NCBI RefSeq assembly: GCF_026230105.1
Contig: NC_079481.1
Span: 13,161,042 to 13,225,041 of the forward strand
DNA: 64,000 nucleotides
Direction of reading: 5' to 3'
DNA from: Diorhabda sublineata
Lineage: Eukaryota; Arthropoda; Insecta; Coleoptera; Chrysomelidae
Shown here piece by piece: positions 1 to 11,277 of the stretch (position 1 is its first letter; each line of letters opens with the position of its first letter). A program made the position numbers and the translations under genes. The notes beneath the pieces were generated by a model. The model did not search any database and was not told the DNA's origin. It worked only from the letters and a program-made list of their open reading frames with translations.

Positions 1-112
1 TGTGCGGAAATGGCGCATCCGCTACATATTAAAGCAAAATGATATTTGAATGGTGAAGAGTGTGAATACAAAGTCGATATCAAACTTTCGGTATAAATAA
101 AAAGAAGAAGAC

Positions 113-370
113 AATATAATAAAGTATGTGAGAGGACAAAGACTAAATTGTACACATTATGAGAAGGAGACTTACATAAATGATGAGAAGGATAGCACAA
201 TGGATATCTCTGTGGTCAAGAGGCAGAGGAAGACCAAGACATACCTGGAGAAGCCAAATAGAAGAAGATACCAGAAATCTGAAAATAGTAGACTGGGGAG
301 CAAAATGCAGGAACAGAAAAAGTGGAGACAGCTGAAAAACGAAGCCAGGACTAACAAAAAACTGTAAAAA
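113..370 (+). pseudogene. LINE ORF2 C-terminal tail (RTE/CR1-type), fragment
   Basis: This is the extreme C-terminal part of a non-LTR retrotransposon polyprotein, downstream of the reverse transcriptase. One frame reads NIIKYVRGQRLN; a neighbouring frame reads GRGRPRHTWRSQIEED and then IVDWGAKCRNRK; a third reads QEQKKWRQLKNEAR. Together these match the usual LINE tail pattern (RLRWAGHV..., GRPRxxWxxxIEEDL, DRxxWRxLVxEA). At least two frameshifts separate the pieces, so it is a dead 5'-truncated copy. The same family recurs on the minus strand near the other end of the window (62530-62880). The family pattern is established knowledge; the exact clade is inference. Confidence 0.6.
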
Positions 371-639
371 AAACAAAGCACTAGATCGAAGAAATTGAAC
401 AGCATAATGATGATTAGGAATATAAAAAGAATCAAATATGAGTTTTACTTAGCACTAATTGTCATACCGTGCCATAGGCTACCTCACAAGAAAACGATTC
501 CCAAATTATTTAGCTGAGATCAGAACAAAATACAACTTGAAACAACTGAAATATACTTCGACGTTTCACCTCTTTATTGAATAGTGTATTTGCCCAACAA
601 AGACAATAAACATATTTTGGAAAAAAATATATACTTATT
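371..639. other. Unassigned AT-rich DNA
   Basis: Follows the LINE tail. I see no coding signal, repeat or RNA structure. Its beginning may be the 3' UTR of that LINE. Confidence 0.4.
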
Positions 640-1285
640 TTACAACGTTATCTCCATTTAGATCCATACACTATTCCCAAGAGATGTTCAATAGGTTCCT
701 CAAAACACCACCAAGCCATTTTTGTAATCCTGCAACAGGAAATAATCCGAAGGTACTAAATCTGATGAATAGGGCGCATAAGGTAGCAATTCAAACTTTA
801 ATCAATTAATTGGGCCATTGCAATAAAGGATGTGTGAGTTGGTTTTGATGAAACAATGCTTTGTTCTTAGCGGCCGTTTTTGCTTGATTTCTAAGCTCAA
901 ACACTGCAATAAGTTCGTATAATCCTCGCAATTGATAGTTTTTTCTTTTACAAGATAGTTAATGGAAATTTTTCCACGCGCATCCCAAAAAACCGATGCC
1001 ATGACCTTCCCTGTGCCTGTAAAGGTCTTTGCTTTCTTTGGAGTCGGTTCTCCTCTTTCAGTTTAATGTTTAGATTGTTCTTTTATTCCAGGTGTGAAGT
1101 TTTATTTATGTGGAACATTGCCCAACATTTTACGACGCTGTTTTCGTTCCATTATGAGCAAACGCGGCACCCATCTCACGTACAGCTTCCTCATGTCCTA
1201 ATTTATGGTTGATATTTAACATTTCTGGAGTCGCAAATCATTTGATCGACCACCGGGATGCTGGTCCTCCCAGATCGTACGGCCT
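640..1285 (-). pseudogene. mariner-type transposase remnant
   Basis: A decayed DD34D mariner transposase read on the minus strand. The block at 802-1002 carries MASVFWDARGKI, the mariner signature that follows the first catalytic region, then YTNLLQCLSLEIKQKRP. The same frame continues through one in-frame stop into LKFELLPYAPYSSDL and VPSDYFLLQDYKNG, the segment holding the third catalytic aspartate (YSxDLxPSDY). Upstream, around 1140-1200, a shifted frame still reads GHEEAVREMGAAFAHNG. Several frameshifts and stops make it inactive. Terminal inverted repeats were not found. Family assignment by motif is firm; the limits are approximate. Confidence 0.75.
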
Positions 1286-3739
1286 TGCTTGAACTCTGCT
1301 ACCCAATACTTTACTGATCATAAAGAAGTAGCATTTTCACTCAGAAACCTTTCAAATAAAAGTATTGCATCACATAACGATGACCAATTTTTTCCACATT
1401 CACAAATTCCATGGAAACGTTCCCATCGATTGCTTCCAAATACTAAACAACTTACCGTTTTCAAAATTGAGATATAGATTGTATACTTTTCAAGCAACCA
1501 CTGCCATCTCTAGGTCAGGTCAGATACTTCTGGGACCGTCCTTCTGGTCTGGAACTATTATAATGAACGAGATGGAAATCGAGTAGAACCTTATTTTTTA
1601 ATGTAGTTATTGGGAAAAATATTGTTGCTCTTTAGCATCCTGTATATTTTCCTATATGTATTAAGAGAAAATTTGAATTTTTTTCTGAAATAACTACACA
1701 AAACAATCCTAAGCAGACTTATATCAACTTCTGAAATCATTATTCTTATTCAAATTGTTAACATTCTTTGCCGTGAAGTGCATATCGGTTACTGACGTTC
1801 TAAAGAATGGGAGTGTTGTAAAAAAGAAGAATTTAATTTATATGCTAATACCGGGAAAAGGTATAAAAGGGATAGAATGTGACACTTTTACTGGAAAAGA
1901 AAATAGTCATAAAAAATAACAGTCACTTGGGAAAACGGTAAAACGGACCACTTGGTTTAAAATGTTAATACCCCCGTTCCATTATTGGATTTGCTCATCA
2001 AAGTTTAATGATAAATCTTAAAAAAGTTTGAAAACATTGTTTATTCAGTTACTAATTCATGATTCATGAAATATTCCTACTGAAAAATCCAATTAGAAAC
2101 TTATTAACATAAAATTTCCGCTCTATTTCGATCTAATATCTGCGAATAAGTTACTTATCATAGCTGGACCAAACTGCTCAGAAGTTTACTGCTACTAGAA
2201 CGTGTTCTATAAGAACACTCGAAGTTATCACAAATTCCATACCTCCTATCCTAATAATAGACTTCTTCTTTATGTGTCTCATGAGTTTGAGGTGACGTTG
2301 CTGATTATGGTGTTTGGCTTTGAGTCAAAATCGTATTTTTATTTGAAACCAAGGAACTTGTTTTTTTCCCTACATTCATTTCTATACATTTTCACTTTTC
2401 GACTTTTATTGAATTTTCTTGGCATTTCTTCATCGGTTTTTTGACTTTTTTGGTGATAACTTTCCATGTTAAATGAGTTGAGAAATATATTTCCAGTACA
2501 ATGAGGTTTTCTCACTTACTTATCAGTCATTCTAGACGTTGTTGTTTGACAATACCACCAGTGAGTTTTCAGGAAGACTTTTTCAGAGTTGATAAAATTG
2601 AGTAACGCGTTTAGAGACTCTGCGCCATCATTAAAACCGTAAAATTTTTAGCAGTTGAATCCAACCATGACAATATCAATTTGATCGGTGATTCGTGACC
2701 AACAAAAACTGGTTATCGAGGCACACTAAATGGTACTAGACGACCATTGGAATGAAGTTAGAGCCTAAGCTATTTGAGCTTTTGGTGTTTGAGCCAAAAG
2801 CGCATTTTTTCATGGATTCCAGGATTTCTGAATCCTTGATGCACCTGAAACTTAAAAATATTCAACACAGTGGTTTGCTTCTAAAAAAAGACAAACCGTT
2901 TCTTTTGGTGACCGTTTAGTCATGGTTAGAAAACAAAAACAGTATCACGTATAATTGGTAGATAATTGATTGAAAAATAAAGAGTTTCCTCATCAGGATA
3001 ACCCACCTTTTCGCACTTCATCGCTTCTGCTAAAACTCGCAAATTGCATTAAAAATTGATAAACCAACCACCGTATCCACCAGATGTGGCCTGCAGTGAC
3101 TTTCTCCTATTTTGAAGTCTCAAAATCTAATTTGCATGAGATAGATTTTTATTAGACAAGGCCATTATCACATATATTAGCCTTTTTATGAGGAAAAAGA
3201 CAGCTTTCATTTGGAAAGATTAAATAATTTAGAGCAACTCTGAAAAAGGGTTACAGTTTTTTTAAGTAACACACTACCATATGCTTTCTGCAAATCCTTA
3301 TAAAATAGATATATAATGATATACACGGGATATTGTCGATCTGGGTTTTGAAACCAGCCTGTTGCTCATTTCAATTCGAATTAATCTGAAATTAAATAGG
3401 AAGATTTTAACAGACTTCACCATCGAAACAATTCGTTTATTCCTATAATGTAAGCATATACTTCGTTATTTGGTTTCTTAGATGAGACATTACTATGTTT
3501 TTCGCCCTTGCTATATTCGTTTATGTGAGAATATCGAAATTTTCACCCTCATGGATCTGTTCAATAATTCAATTCATACGTTCCAACTATCTTGTCAACA
3601 TGGCGCAAATTTAATATTAGTACGTGTTATATACGTCGTAGTGAATGACCAATAATTAGGCAAGGTACCAGCCGATTTCTCGTGTAATTTTGATAATCAA
3701 AGTCGATTTTCTTGAAAATAGGTAAGAATATAATATTTA
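1286..3739. other. Intergenic or intronic AT-rich DNA, nothing recognised
   Basis: About 2.4 kb in which both strands show only short unsupported frames. No transposase, RT or host protein motif was recognised, and no clear tandem repeat. Confidence 0.4.
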
Positions 3740-5260
3740 TAACATTAAAAATCTACTCTGTACCGAATGATGCGTTTACACTAGAGGGTGAGTAGTTTTA
3801 ATTTGAAATTGCTTATTTTTCATTGTAAAAACGCATAATTTTTCACCGTTTTTCATAAATAAGCAAATATATTTTTTTAATTTTATTGACGGATGGCAAG
3901 TTTCAAGATTGAGAATAATTAACCTCAGATAACATAAAATTGATAAAATTTTTGGAAAAAACAAGAGATGTTTTACAAAGCTCATAGAAAAGTGTTTTGA
4001 ATGAGCACTCTCAAAAGTCTTTTGCGTAAGAGTTGACTGATTTATAACAAAAATTGAGTTTATTCTTCAATCTTTCTTAAAAAAATTTACTAATTATACC
4101 CTCGCCATTACCAATCTAATTGAAATAAATCGTAATCCACTTGCAATTGACTGGTTAAGAATATTTATATTAGAAAAAATGGTCGATTAAATTGAACACT
4201 GTATTCCCGTAATTTTGAACAAAAAAAAGAATTTTTCTTAAATAAACCAAAAACAAAGTGGGGTTTTTTCTTGTCAAAAAATTTTACCTCTTTTGAATGT
4301 ACGTATTATAAAAATTTGGGGACGTTCAAGTACTTGAAATCCCCTACAAAATGCTTTTTGAAAAAAGTTTCTAGCTTGAAAATTGAGCGAGTTATAGTCG
4401 GTAAACCAACTGATTTTTTTTTCTCTTAAATTTAGGGGCACGAATTTTGAAGAAGAGATGAAATATAATTATTCAAAATTGTTTTTTCATTTTTGTCTAA
4501 ATAAATATTTTTGATTTTAATTTTTTTATTACTTTTTTTAAAAAAACTTAACTTCGAAATTTTTAGTCATTGAGGGTTTCATAAGAGCTGGAATATTTAG
4601 AAAGCAACACTTCTTCAAAATACTTACGAAATATTCTCAATTTTATATAAATACACTTTTGAATAATTTTTAATTACAAAAGAATCGTTGAGATTATTTT
4701 TAACTTTTCATGTAATTCGGGGATGATTTTGAGGGGTTGCATGAATCTGATTGATCGTAAACGTGTTTGAGAATATCAACATAATATATTTGAACTTAAT
4801 TTTACCCGAAATTGCATAAAATCTAAAATTCCGGGTTTTTTTGCTATAAAGAGTAATTGAAATGCCCCAAAATATAAAAATCCCGATTCGGCGCAGGTAA
4901 AATTTCGCAGTAGAGGGTAAGTGGAGCTTGAATTCAAATTTTCATGATAAGTGTCATTAAAAAAAAGCTTTCAATATTACTACCTTCAGAGGATGTTCTT
5001 TGGAGGGATTATATAAGTCCAATTAATTATAAACTTGCTTTAGAATAACAACAGAAATACAATTAATTCATTTAAAGAGTAATTCACTCAAATATATGCT
5101 AAAATTATTTACGATAACCAGTAGTTTTCAACCGTAAAAAATGAAAATCCTCCTCTGGTACAAAGCTTAAATTCGAATTTTCATAAAAATCGACGTTCAT
5201 TAACAAAACTCCATACTTTTAACGTTTTTTTTATCGCTGGTTCCTGGCCTAAATTACAGA
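3740..5260. repeat. Diverged tandem-repeat region, unit about 250-300 bp
   Basis: Similar phrases recur: a pair of blocks reading 'agagggtragt' followed by 'gaattcaaattttcat'-like sequence near 3783, 4913 and 5165, and blocks reading 'gatcgtaaacgtgtttgagaa' / 'attataaacttgctttagaa' near 4755 and 5028. The copies are strongly diverged, so unit length and copy number are approximate. It has no coding potential. It could instead be one old element with internal repeats. Confidence 0.35.
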
Positions 5261-5504
5261 GTTTATATTAACAGATTTCAAGCAAGTTTACGTCGATAGT
5301 TAGCTCGTTAAAACTTATACCGTGTTTCAAATAATTTGTGATATTTATTCAATTTTGTTAGTAGTAGAAAATTTTTGCGACACGTTCCATTAGTAGCGAA
5401 ATTTTTAGGCTAGGGGTCGCGCAAGGCGGACTCCACTGGATGTACAGATAAATGTTAATGTTACGGAAAATACGTTACGTTACGGACCTGGAAATTGTTA
5501 TTCT

Positions 5505-5617
5505 TATGTTAGGTTACGTTAGGTTAGATTACGTTAGGTTAGGTTACGTTAGGTTGGGTTACGTTAGGTTAGGTTACGTTAGGTTAGATTACGTTAGGTT
5601 AGGTTTGGTTACGTTAG
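5505..5617 (+). repeat. TTAGG-like pentamer array upstream of the R1-clade element
   Basis: The array is built from pentamers TTAGG alternating with TTACG, plus variants TTAGA and TTGGG. TTAGG is the ancestral insect telomere unit; the interleaved variants suggest a degenerate or interstitial array, or an unrelated insect simple repeat of similar sequence. The R1-clade element begins directly at its right edge. Confidence 0.8.
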
Positions 5618-6118
5618 GTTTCGTGCCCGGAGAGGTCGAGTCGAGGAGGCAGGAAGTCAGTCGCCCCAAATCCTCGGCGCGAGTTCCCTGGGATGGGGTT
5701 TAGTCTACCCGAGACGACGCGTCCCAATGGCTCATAGGGTGTCTCTGAAAGGTCCTGAGTCGCTCAACTTTTTGTAAGAGGAAACACGACCGGCCAACCT
5801 TCTTGTATAGGTGATGAATAAGGAACAAATGCGTTCCCCAATAATTGCCCGCGGACCAAAAAGACATAGAGGAGTAAACCTCGAGAAAAGAATCCGTAAT
5901 CCAACGTTGTGAGCTACCGTGGTTATGCGATGAATGGCTGCGCGGAGTCAGTCTTGAACGTGTGCCTCTGGGATACCTGGCGACCTCCCAGAGTATCTAG
6001 CCTTAGCGGGGTAAGGGCGCACTGCCTCGCCGGACCTATCACACGTCCCCACTCGTGGGAACTATATGGAACCTAAAATCAAAAACAAATTAAGAAGAAG
6101 GAGGAGAAGAGGAGATCG
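5618..6118 (+). promoter_or_regulatory. 5' leader of the R1-clade element
   Basis: A stretch of 500 bp, GC-rich by local standards, before ORF1, with stop codons in all frames and no coding motif. In non-LTR elements the internal promoter normally lies here; that role is inferred from position only. Confidence 0.5.
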
Positions 6119-7832
6119 GTGGAAGAGAAAGTGAGAAGGAAGGAGGAAGAGGACGAAGAGAGGAGAAAATTCGAATGGGAATTAATCGAGCGTCAAAGGA
6201 GGAGTAAAAAAATCAATAGGAGTTCGGAGAAAATCGTACAATCAACAATAATAGAGGAAGAAGAGGAGGAGGAAAAATCAACAGGAGAAGAAAGTAGCGA
6301 GGGAGTTCTGTTGAAGAAAATAATATTCGGGGAATCGGGGAAAAAAGGGAAAGAGAGGAAAGTAGAGTTGAGGGAGAAACAGAAACTAAAAAAGAAAATA
6401 AAGAGGGGGAAAAAAGGACAATGGAGGGATAAAGGGAAAAATAGACGAAATAAAAAATATGATAAAGGGGGACGCGGAATTCATAAAAAAATTTGAGGAA
6501 TTAGGGGTTTTAATTGAAAAAAGTATAGTAAATAGTAGAAATGAAAAAAGATGTAGGGAATGTAAGGGGGAGGAGGAAGAAAAGATTAGAAAAAAAGAAA
6601 TTACAAAAAAAATTATAGAAGAATTGGACAATGAAGAAAGGGAGTATGAAAGATGGGAACAAATATCAAATGAAGAATGGGAGGAGGAGGTCTTTAAAAA
6701 GACAAAGTGGAAAAGGGAAAGGGTAGAGGAAATCCTAAGAGAAAGACTGAGCAGTGCGGTGATAATAGGGAAAGAAAGGGGCGGGGAAACGATAGAAGCG
6801 ATTAAAAAATTACGGGACGAAATATGGGGGAACCTAGAACGAACTGGAGGAGGGACAGACCGATATCGTGGAAAACAAGCTAAAAACAAAAAACAGGGAG
6901 AGAGAATGGCATGATTACTTGGCAAAAATAGGGGAGGGAGAAAACCTAGTATATAGAACCTTGGAGGGGATGGCTAAATTAGCGGTGGAGAGGGGGGCAA
7001 AATAGTTAAAGGAGTTATCGGAGAAGGTATTAAGAAAGTAAAAATAAGGAAAATAATAGAGTATGTAGGGAGGAGGAAGGAAATAGAATGGAAATTAATT
7101 ACGAAAGGAGAGGAAACTGGAGGTGGAAGAAGCGTAATGGGAGGGGGAGAGTCGATATTTATCAAAACAGGGGATAAAAAATTTTCAGATGTCTTAAAAA
7201 ATATAAAAAACGTAGTTAACGTAGAAAAGATAGGGGTTAAAGTGGAGTCCGTCCGGAAGACGGGAGGGGGTGACCTCCTGGTGAAAGTCAGGGGTCAAGG
7301 AGCAGCCGAAAGATTGAGAGAAAAAATAAGTAGTAGGGTCGACACCAAGATGGACATGACGGTGAGGAGAAAGGAAGCAGTCTTCACCGTCATGGTGGTA
7401 GACCCTTCAATTACTCCCTCGGAGTTAAAGGAGGCCGTCTGTGAGCGGACGGGCATCGAAAATAAAGAAATTGAAGTAAAAGGGATAAGGGAGAGCAGAG
7501 GAGGCGGACAGACGGTCACTCTAGCAGTTAGAGAAGAAAAAGCGGTTGCCCTTAGAACGACCCAGAGAATCAAGGTACATTGGCAGTATTGCACTGTAAA
7601 AGAGAGGTTCACCCCCCTCAGATGTTACCGTTGTCTAGAGTATGGCCACAACACCTACCAGTGCAAGTAGGTGGGTAGGGATCGGAGTAGGTGCTGTTTT
7701 AACTGCGTTAAGGAGGGGCACCGGGCACAAGAGTGCCAAAACGAGGCGTGATGCCTTTCCTGTGAAGGAAAAGGCCATAGGACGGACACGATGACGTGTC
7801 TGAAATACAGAAATACCGTTTTTGGTAAATAG
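6119..7832 (+). pseudogene. R1-clade ORF1 (gag-like, CCHC zinc knuckles), frameshifted
   Basis: This is the nucleic-acid-binding gag-like protein that packages the element RNA. The N-terminal half is Lys/Glu-rich and coiled-coil-like (6119-6496, then another frame 6459-6911 containing EERYE-like acidic stretches and EEVFKKTKWKRERVEEIL). After a further frameshift near 6905-7008, one frame runs to 7832 and includes VKVRGQGAAERLREKI and FTVMVVDPSI. Three zinc knuckles follow: CYRCLEYGHNTYQC, CFNCVKEGHRAQEC and CLSCEGKGHRTDTMTC. They share one frame but are separated by a TAG at 7668-7670 and a TGA at 7749-7751. A knuckle triplet is typical of R1-clade ORF1. It ends 62 bp before the ORF2 start. 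Confidence 0.8.
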
Positions 7833-7894
7833 TGACTGGGGATTAGAATTAGATAGTATTTAAGCATCGACACGACTTTTAGGTTGAAATAAAA

Positions 7895-10792
7895 ATGGCC
7901 TCTAGCAAGACCGGCGTCAGGGTTTTGCAGATTGACGTGGGAAGGGCCAAACTATCTCATGACCTAACCCACGCTAAAGCTGCTCAACTCAAAGCGGATC
8001 TTCTTATCCTTTCAGAACCCAATAAAAAACTGACTGAGGGGGGTGGTTGGGTACAAGACAAAAGAAAGGACGTGGTGGTATTCTTCAGGAACAGGGATAT
8101 TGGGGTGAGTAACATTCAAAGATGGGCGGTCTACGTCGTGGTCGAGCTTGCCTGCGAGATCACGATAGTGGCCTGCTTCATCTCCCCCAATATCTCTAGG
8201 ATAGAATACAGAAGGATAGTAAAACAAGTGATGAATACCATCACTGGTAAAAAGAATTTCTTGTTCGTCGGGGACATAAATGCGAAATCGTCTCAGTGGG
8301 GATCGCCTTTCAATGATGAGAGGGGTGACCTCTGGGACGACTGGATGGCCCAAATGAACATTATCGCAATAAATAACAAAAAACCTACATTTGTAAGGGG
8401 CGCTAGCAGGAATCACATTGATGTGACTCTTGCTAGTGAGGGGTCATCCAGAAAAATCGTAAATTGGGATGTCCTGGACGATCAAATATTTACCCACCAC
8501 AAATTCATCACCTTTGAGATTGAAACGAAAACAAATATAACGAATAAAAATGAGAAGAAAAAACATATTAATAAAAAAGAAATAAAAGAAAAAATCAAAA
8601 ATATAAATATAGAAAAGGTGGTGAATTATGAAACCCTTCAGTTAGCACTTAAGGAAGCAAAAGGAAAAACATATAACACAAAAAAAACAATAGACAAATG
8701 CTTTATTGGTGAAACGATGAGATAGAGAAGCTACGAGAAGATTGCCTCCTTGCTCGGAGGACATACACAAGAAGCGGGGGCGAAGAAGGATACAAAGAAA
8801 TATACAAGCTTAAGAAAAAAACTCTGGGCAAGTTGATAAAAAACGAGAAGAGGAAAAGATGGCGGGCCATATGCGAGATCTTGAAAAGGACATATGGGGC
8901 GACGCATATAAAATGACGATGAAAGCACTGAAAGCCGTCGCCCCATACAACTTGAACGAAGAGCAGCGGCTAGAGGCCGCGTCGCTACTCTTCCCTAAAA
9001 AAAAGGGAGGAAAACTTCCATAAGGAAAGCGATGCGGCTGTACCAAAATTTACGACGGAAGAGATCCTGGCCGCTGCCGAAGCAGGGTAAAGGGTAAAGC
9101 CCCCGGCCATGATGGCCTGCCACCAGAGACAATCAAAACCCTGATCACAACGAGGCCTGAAATTATTACATCCTTCTTTAATGAACTACTGTGCAGGCAA
9201 GAGTTTCACAAGGAACTAAAAATAGCAATCTTAGTGTTATTGCTTAAGCCTGGGAAGCCCCCCGATTCACCGGCCTCATATAGGCCGGTATGCTTGTTAG
9301 ACTGTCTGGGAAAATATTACGAAATCCTAATTAAAAAAAGGCTAGAAAAATTCCTGGACAGCAGAGCAACTCTATCGTATCAGCAGTACGGCTTCCGTAA
9401 GGGTCGTTCAGCAGTGGACGCCGCAAAGTGGGTACACGATGCGGCGAAAGCTTCAAGAAGAAGATGGATGGTCCTTGTAATTGTTGACATACAAAACGCG
9501 TTTAATTCAGCCAATTGGGGCCTGATCATAACAAAACTAAATGAAATGGAGGCCCCAGGATACTTGGTTAACGTCATAAATGACTACCTAACGGAAAGGA
9601 GAGTATTCGAATCGAGAAGGCAGCAAATTCAATTGACCGCCGGGGTACCCCAAGGGTCGGTGTTAGGATCGACCCTTCGGAATATATTGTACGACGGGGT
9701 ACTCCGATTAGAACTAGAGGGCGGCGCCAGATTGATGGCATACGCTGACGATCTAGCTATATTAGCGGAAAGCGATATGAATTGGGGCATCGTAGATATA
9801 GTAAAAAAAATATGATAAGAATAGAAAGCTCGATAGAGCAGATGAACCTGCAAAAAGCAGTAGAAAAGACGGAAATAATAGTGCTAAGAGGACCTAGAGA
9901 GTTTCGGGATCGAATCCAATTCGATCTCGGAGGCGGCCAACTTGTTAATTCCCAAAAAACAGTATACCTGGGCGTAACCTTCGATAATAGACTGATCTTC
10001 TCGAAGGACGTGGAAGCAGGGGTAAAGAAAGTAAGAGAAAGAACTTCCGCCCTACATAACATAGGTGGCCCCGGTAGCCAGGGGAGGAGGGTATTATTAG
10101 AAAACATTCTTTCGATCCTCCTCTACGAGGCACCGGTATGGGCGGAAGTTATAAAAATACAAAAATACAAAACCATTTATACATCGGCACAACGAAAACC
10201 GCTGCTTCGGGTTTGCAGCGCATATAGAACCGTCTCTGCAATAGCGCTGCAGACGATCGCGGGAGCGATCCCTATCCACATAATGGTGGACGAGAGGGTC
10301 AGAATCTACAAGAGAGTCCAAGCTGACAGAGAGAATACAGAGAGGATAATAAAAGAAGAAAGAGAAGTCAGCTTGTACAAATGGCAGCGACAATGGAGAG
10401 AAGAGGGTGCCAAAGCCGTGTGGACAAAGACACTGATACCGGATGTGACGGAGTGGTACAAGTGCGCGCACCGCGGAACGAATTATTATTTCACGCAATT
10501 TCTAACGGGGCATGGGTCCTTTAGAAAATATACATATGGAATAAAAAAATAAAGAGATGACCTATGCCCCACCTGCGGTGTGAAGGAGGACCCCCGTCAC
10601 GTGGTGACGGAATGTCGAGTCTACCGGCAAAAACAAAAGGAACTGAAAAAGGTGATAGGAAGTAATGGCAACCTGAAAAATATTATGATCGCTGCCATTA
10701 GAGACAAGAAGGTTTACGATAAGGTTATAGATATTATTACGGGAATGATAAGAGCCAAGGAAGAAAAAGAAAGAAGGCGTGACGATTTTTAA
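7895..10792 (+). pseudogene. R1-clade ORF2: APE endonuclease, reverse transcriptase, CCHC finger; frameshifted
   Basis: This is the polyprotein that nicks target DNA and primes reverse transcription on it. The first frame (7895-8725, 276 codons) holds the APE-type endonuclease: LQIDVGR near residue 11, SEPNK with Glu41, GDINAKSSQWGS (Asp127, Asn129), SRNHIDVT (Asp176) and THHKF with the terminal His. The usual LQxN asparagine is Asp14 here. After frameshifts around 8725 and 9020-9090 the RT starts at GKAPGHDGLPPE (near 9098) and continues in 9234-9815: YRPVCLLD, GFRKGRS, VDIQNAFNSANW (motif A), AGVPQGSVLGS (motif B), AYADDLAIL (motif C). Another frameshift near 9800 leads to 9782-10552 (thumb, YLGVTFDNRL). 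Past a TAA at 10550-10552 lies CPTCGVKEDPRHVVTEC, the C-terminal finger. It is clearly inactive but nearly complete. Confidence 0.9.
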
Positions 10793-10886
10793 TATGTAGC
10801 AGTAGTATTGCTGTGTGACGTCTTAACTTATTTATTTTATTAATTTTATCTATACACGTTTTTAAATTTTTATTTAAATGTCTATA

Positions 10887-10948
<62 letters not shown>

Positions 10949-11277
10949 ACAAATTTTAACGTAGCATAAGATTAGGGTAAGGTATTTTATCTATACAACT
11001 GTTTAGGGTGTAAGTGTGTAGTTTCTAGGTATATTTATATGTTACATGTTATTATTTATTATGTGCTGTCCCTTGTGTCGTCAGGTTTTTTAAATTACAG
11101 ACATACAAGACAGGAAGAGAGAAAAGGAGTCTAGTGTAAAGCCGGCGCGTGTGACGCGATGTTCGCTAAGAGGGTGAGTTTTTTGCTGGTAGGCGCCCGG
11201 TTAACGGGCCAATCCAGCACACCTGGGACACCTTCCCAGGCGTCTTATGAAGATTTTCCCACCCACACCAAAAAAAA
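10793..11277 (+). other. 3' UTR of the R1-clade element
   Basis: Non-coding tail between the ORF2 stop and the A tract, containing a long TA microsatellite. Near the end, about 11188-11245, it has short inverted repeats (gcgcccggttaacgggc; cctgggacaccttcccagg) that could fold into hairpins. Such 3' structures are often recognised by the element's own RT; that role is inferred. Confidence 0.6.
10894..10946. repeat. TA dinucleotide microsatellite in the element 3' UTR
   Basis: An uninterrupted run of TA over about 53 bp inside the retrotransposon tail, preceded by a short imperfect stretch. Probably expanded after insertion. Confidence 0.95.

Larger units (their letters stand above)
5617..11277 (+). 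mobile_element. R1-clade non-LTR retrotransposon, nearly full length, inactive
   Basis: About 5.66 kb from a 5' leader (starting tttcgtgcccgg) to a short A tract (caccaaaaaaaagg), with the two-ORF layout of R1-clade LINEs: a gag-like ORF1 with three CCHC knuckles, then ORF2 with endonuclease, reverse transcriptase and a Cys-His finger. It is flanked on both sides by TTAGG-derived arrays, which recalls the telomere-repeat-specific SART and TRAS members of the clade. The poly(A) end joins directly to GGTTAGG. It is richer in G and C than its surroundings. Frameshifts and nonsense codons in both ORFs show it cannot move by itself. Clade assignment rests on endonuclease and RT motifs; SART/TRAS affinity is inference from the target. 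Confidence 0.85.

Noticed and set aside
143..435. Minus frames over the LINE tail (77 and 87 codons)
   Set aside because: Hydrophobic-looking shadows of Lys/Glu-rich LINE sequence.
5452..5703. 83-codon plus frame with RLGYVRLGYV repeats
   Set aside because: Encoded by the TTAGG/TTACG pentamer array, not a gene.
6386..6925. 179-codon minus frame, Ser/Pro/Phe-rich
   Set aside because: Shadow of the purine-rich ORF1 of the R1-clade element; no motif of its own.
7295..7612. 105-codon minus frame
   Set aside because: Antisense shadow of ORF1.
8012..8416. 134-codon minus frame
   Set aside because: Antisense shadow of the ORF2 endonuclease.
10097..10498. 133-codon minus frame
   Set aside because: Antisense shadow of the ORF2 C-terminal half.
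5617..11277. Host reverse transcriptase or telomerase gene
   Set aside because: The endonuclease plus AYADD RT, the CCHC gag and the poly(A) end are those of an R1-clade LINE, not telomerase.
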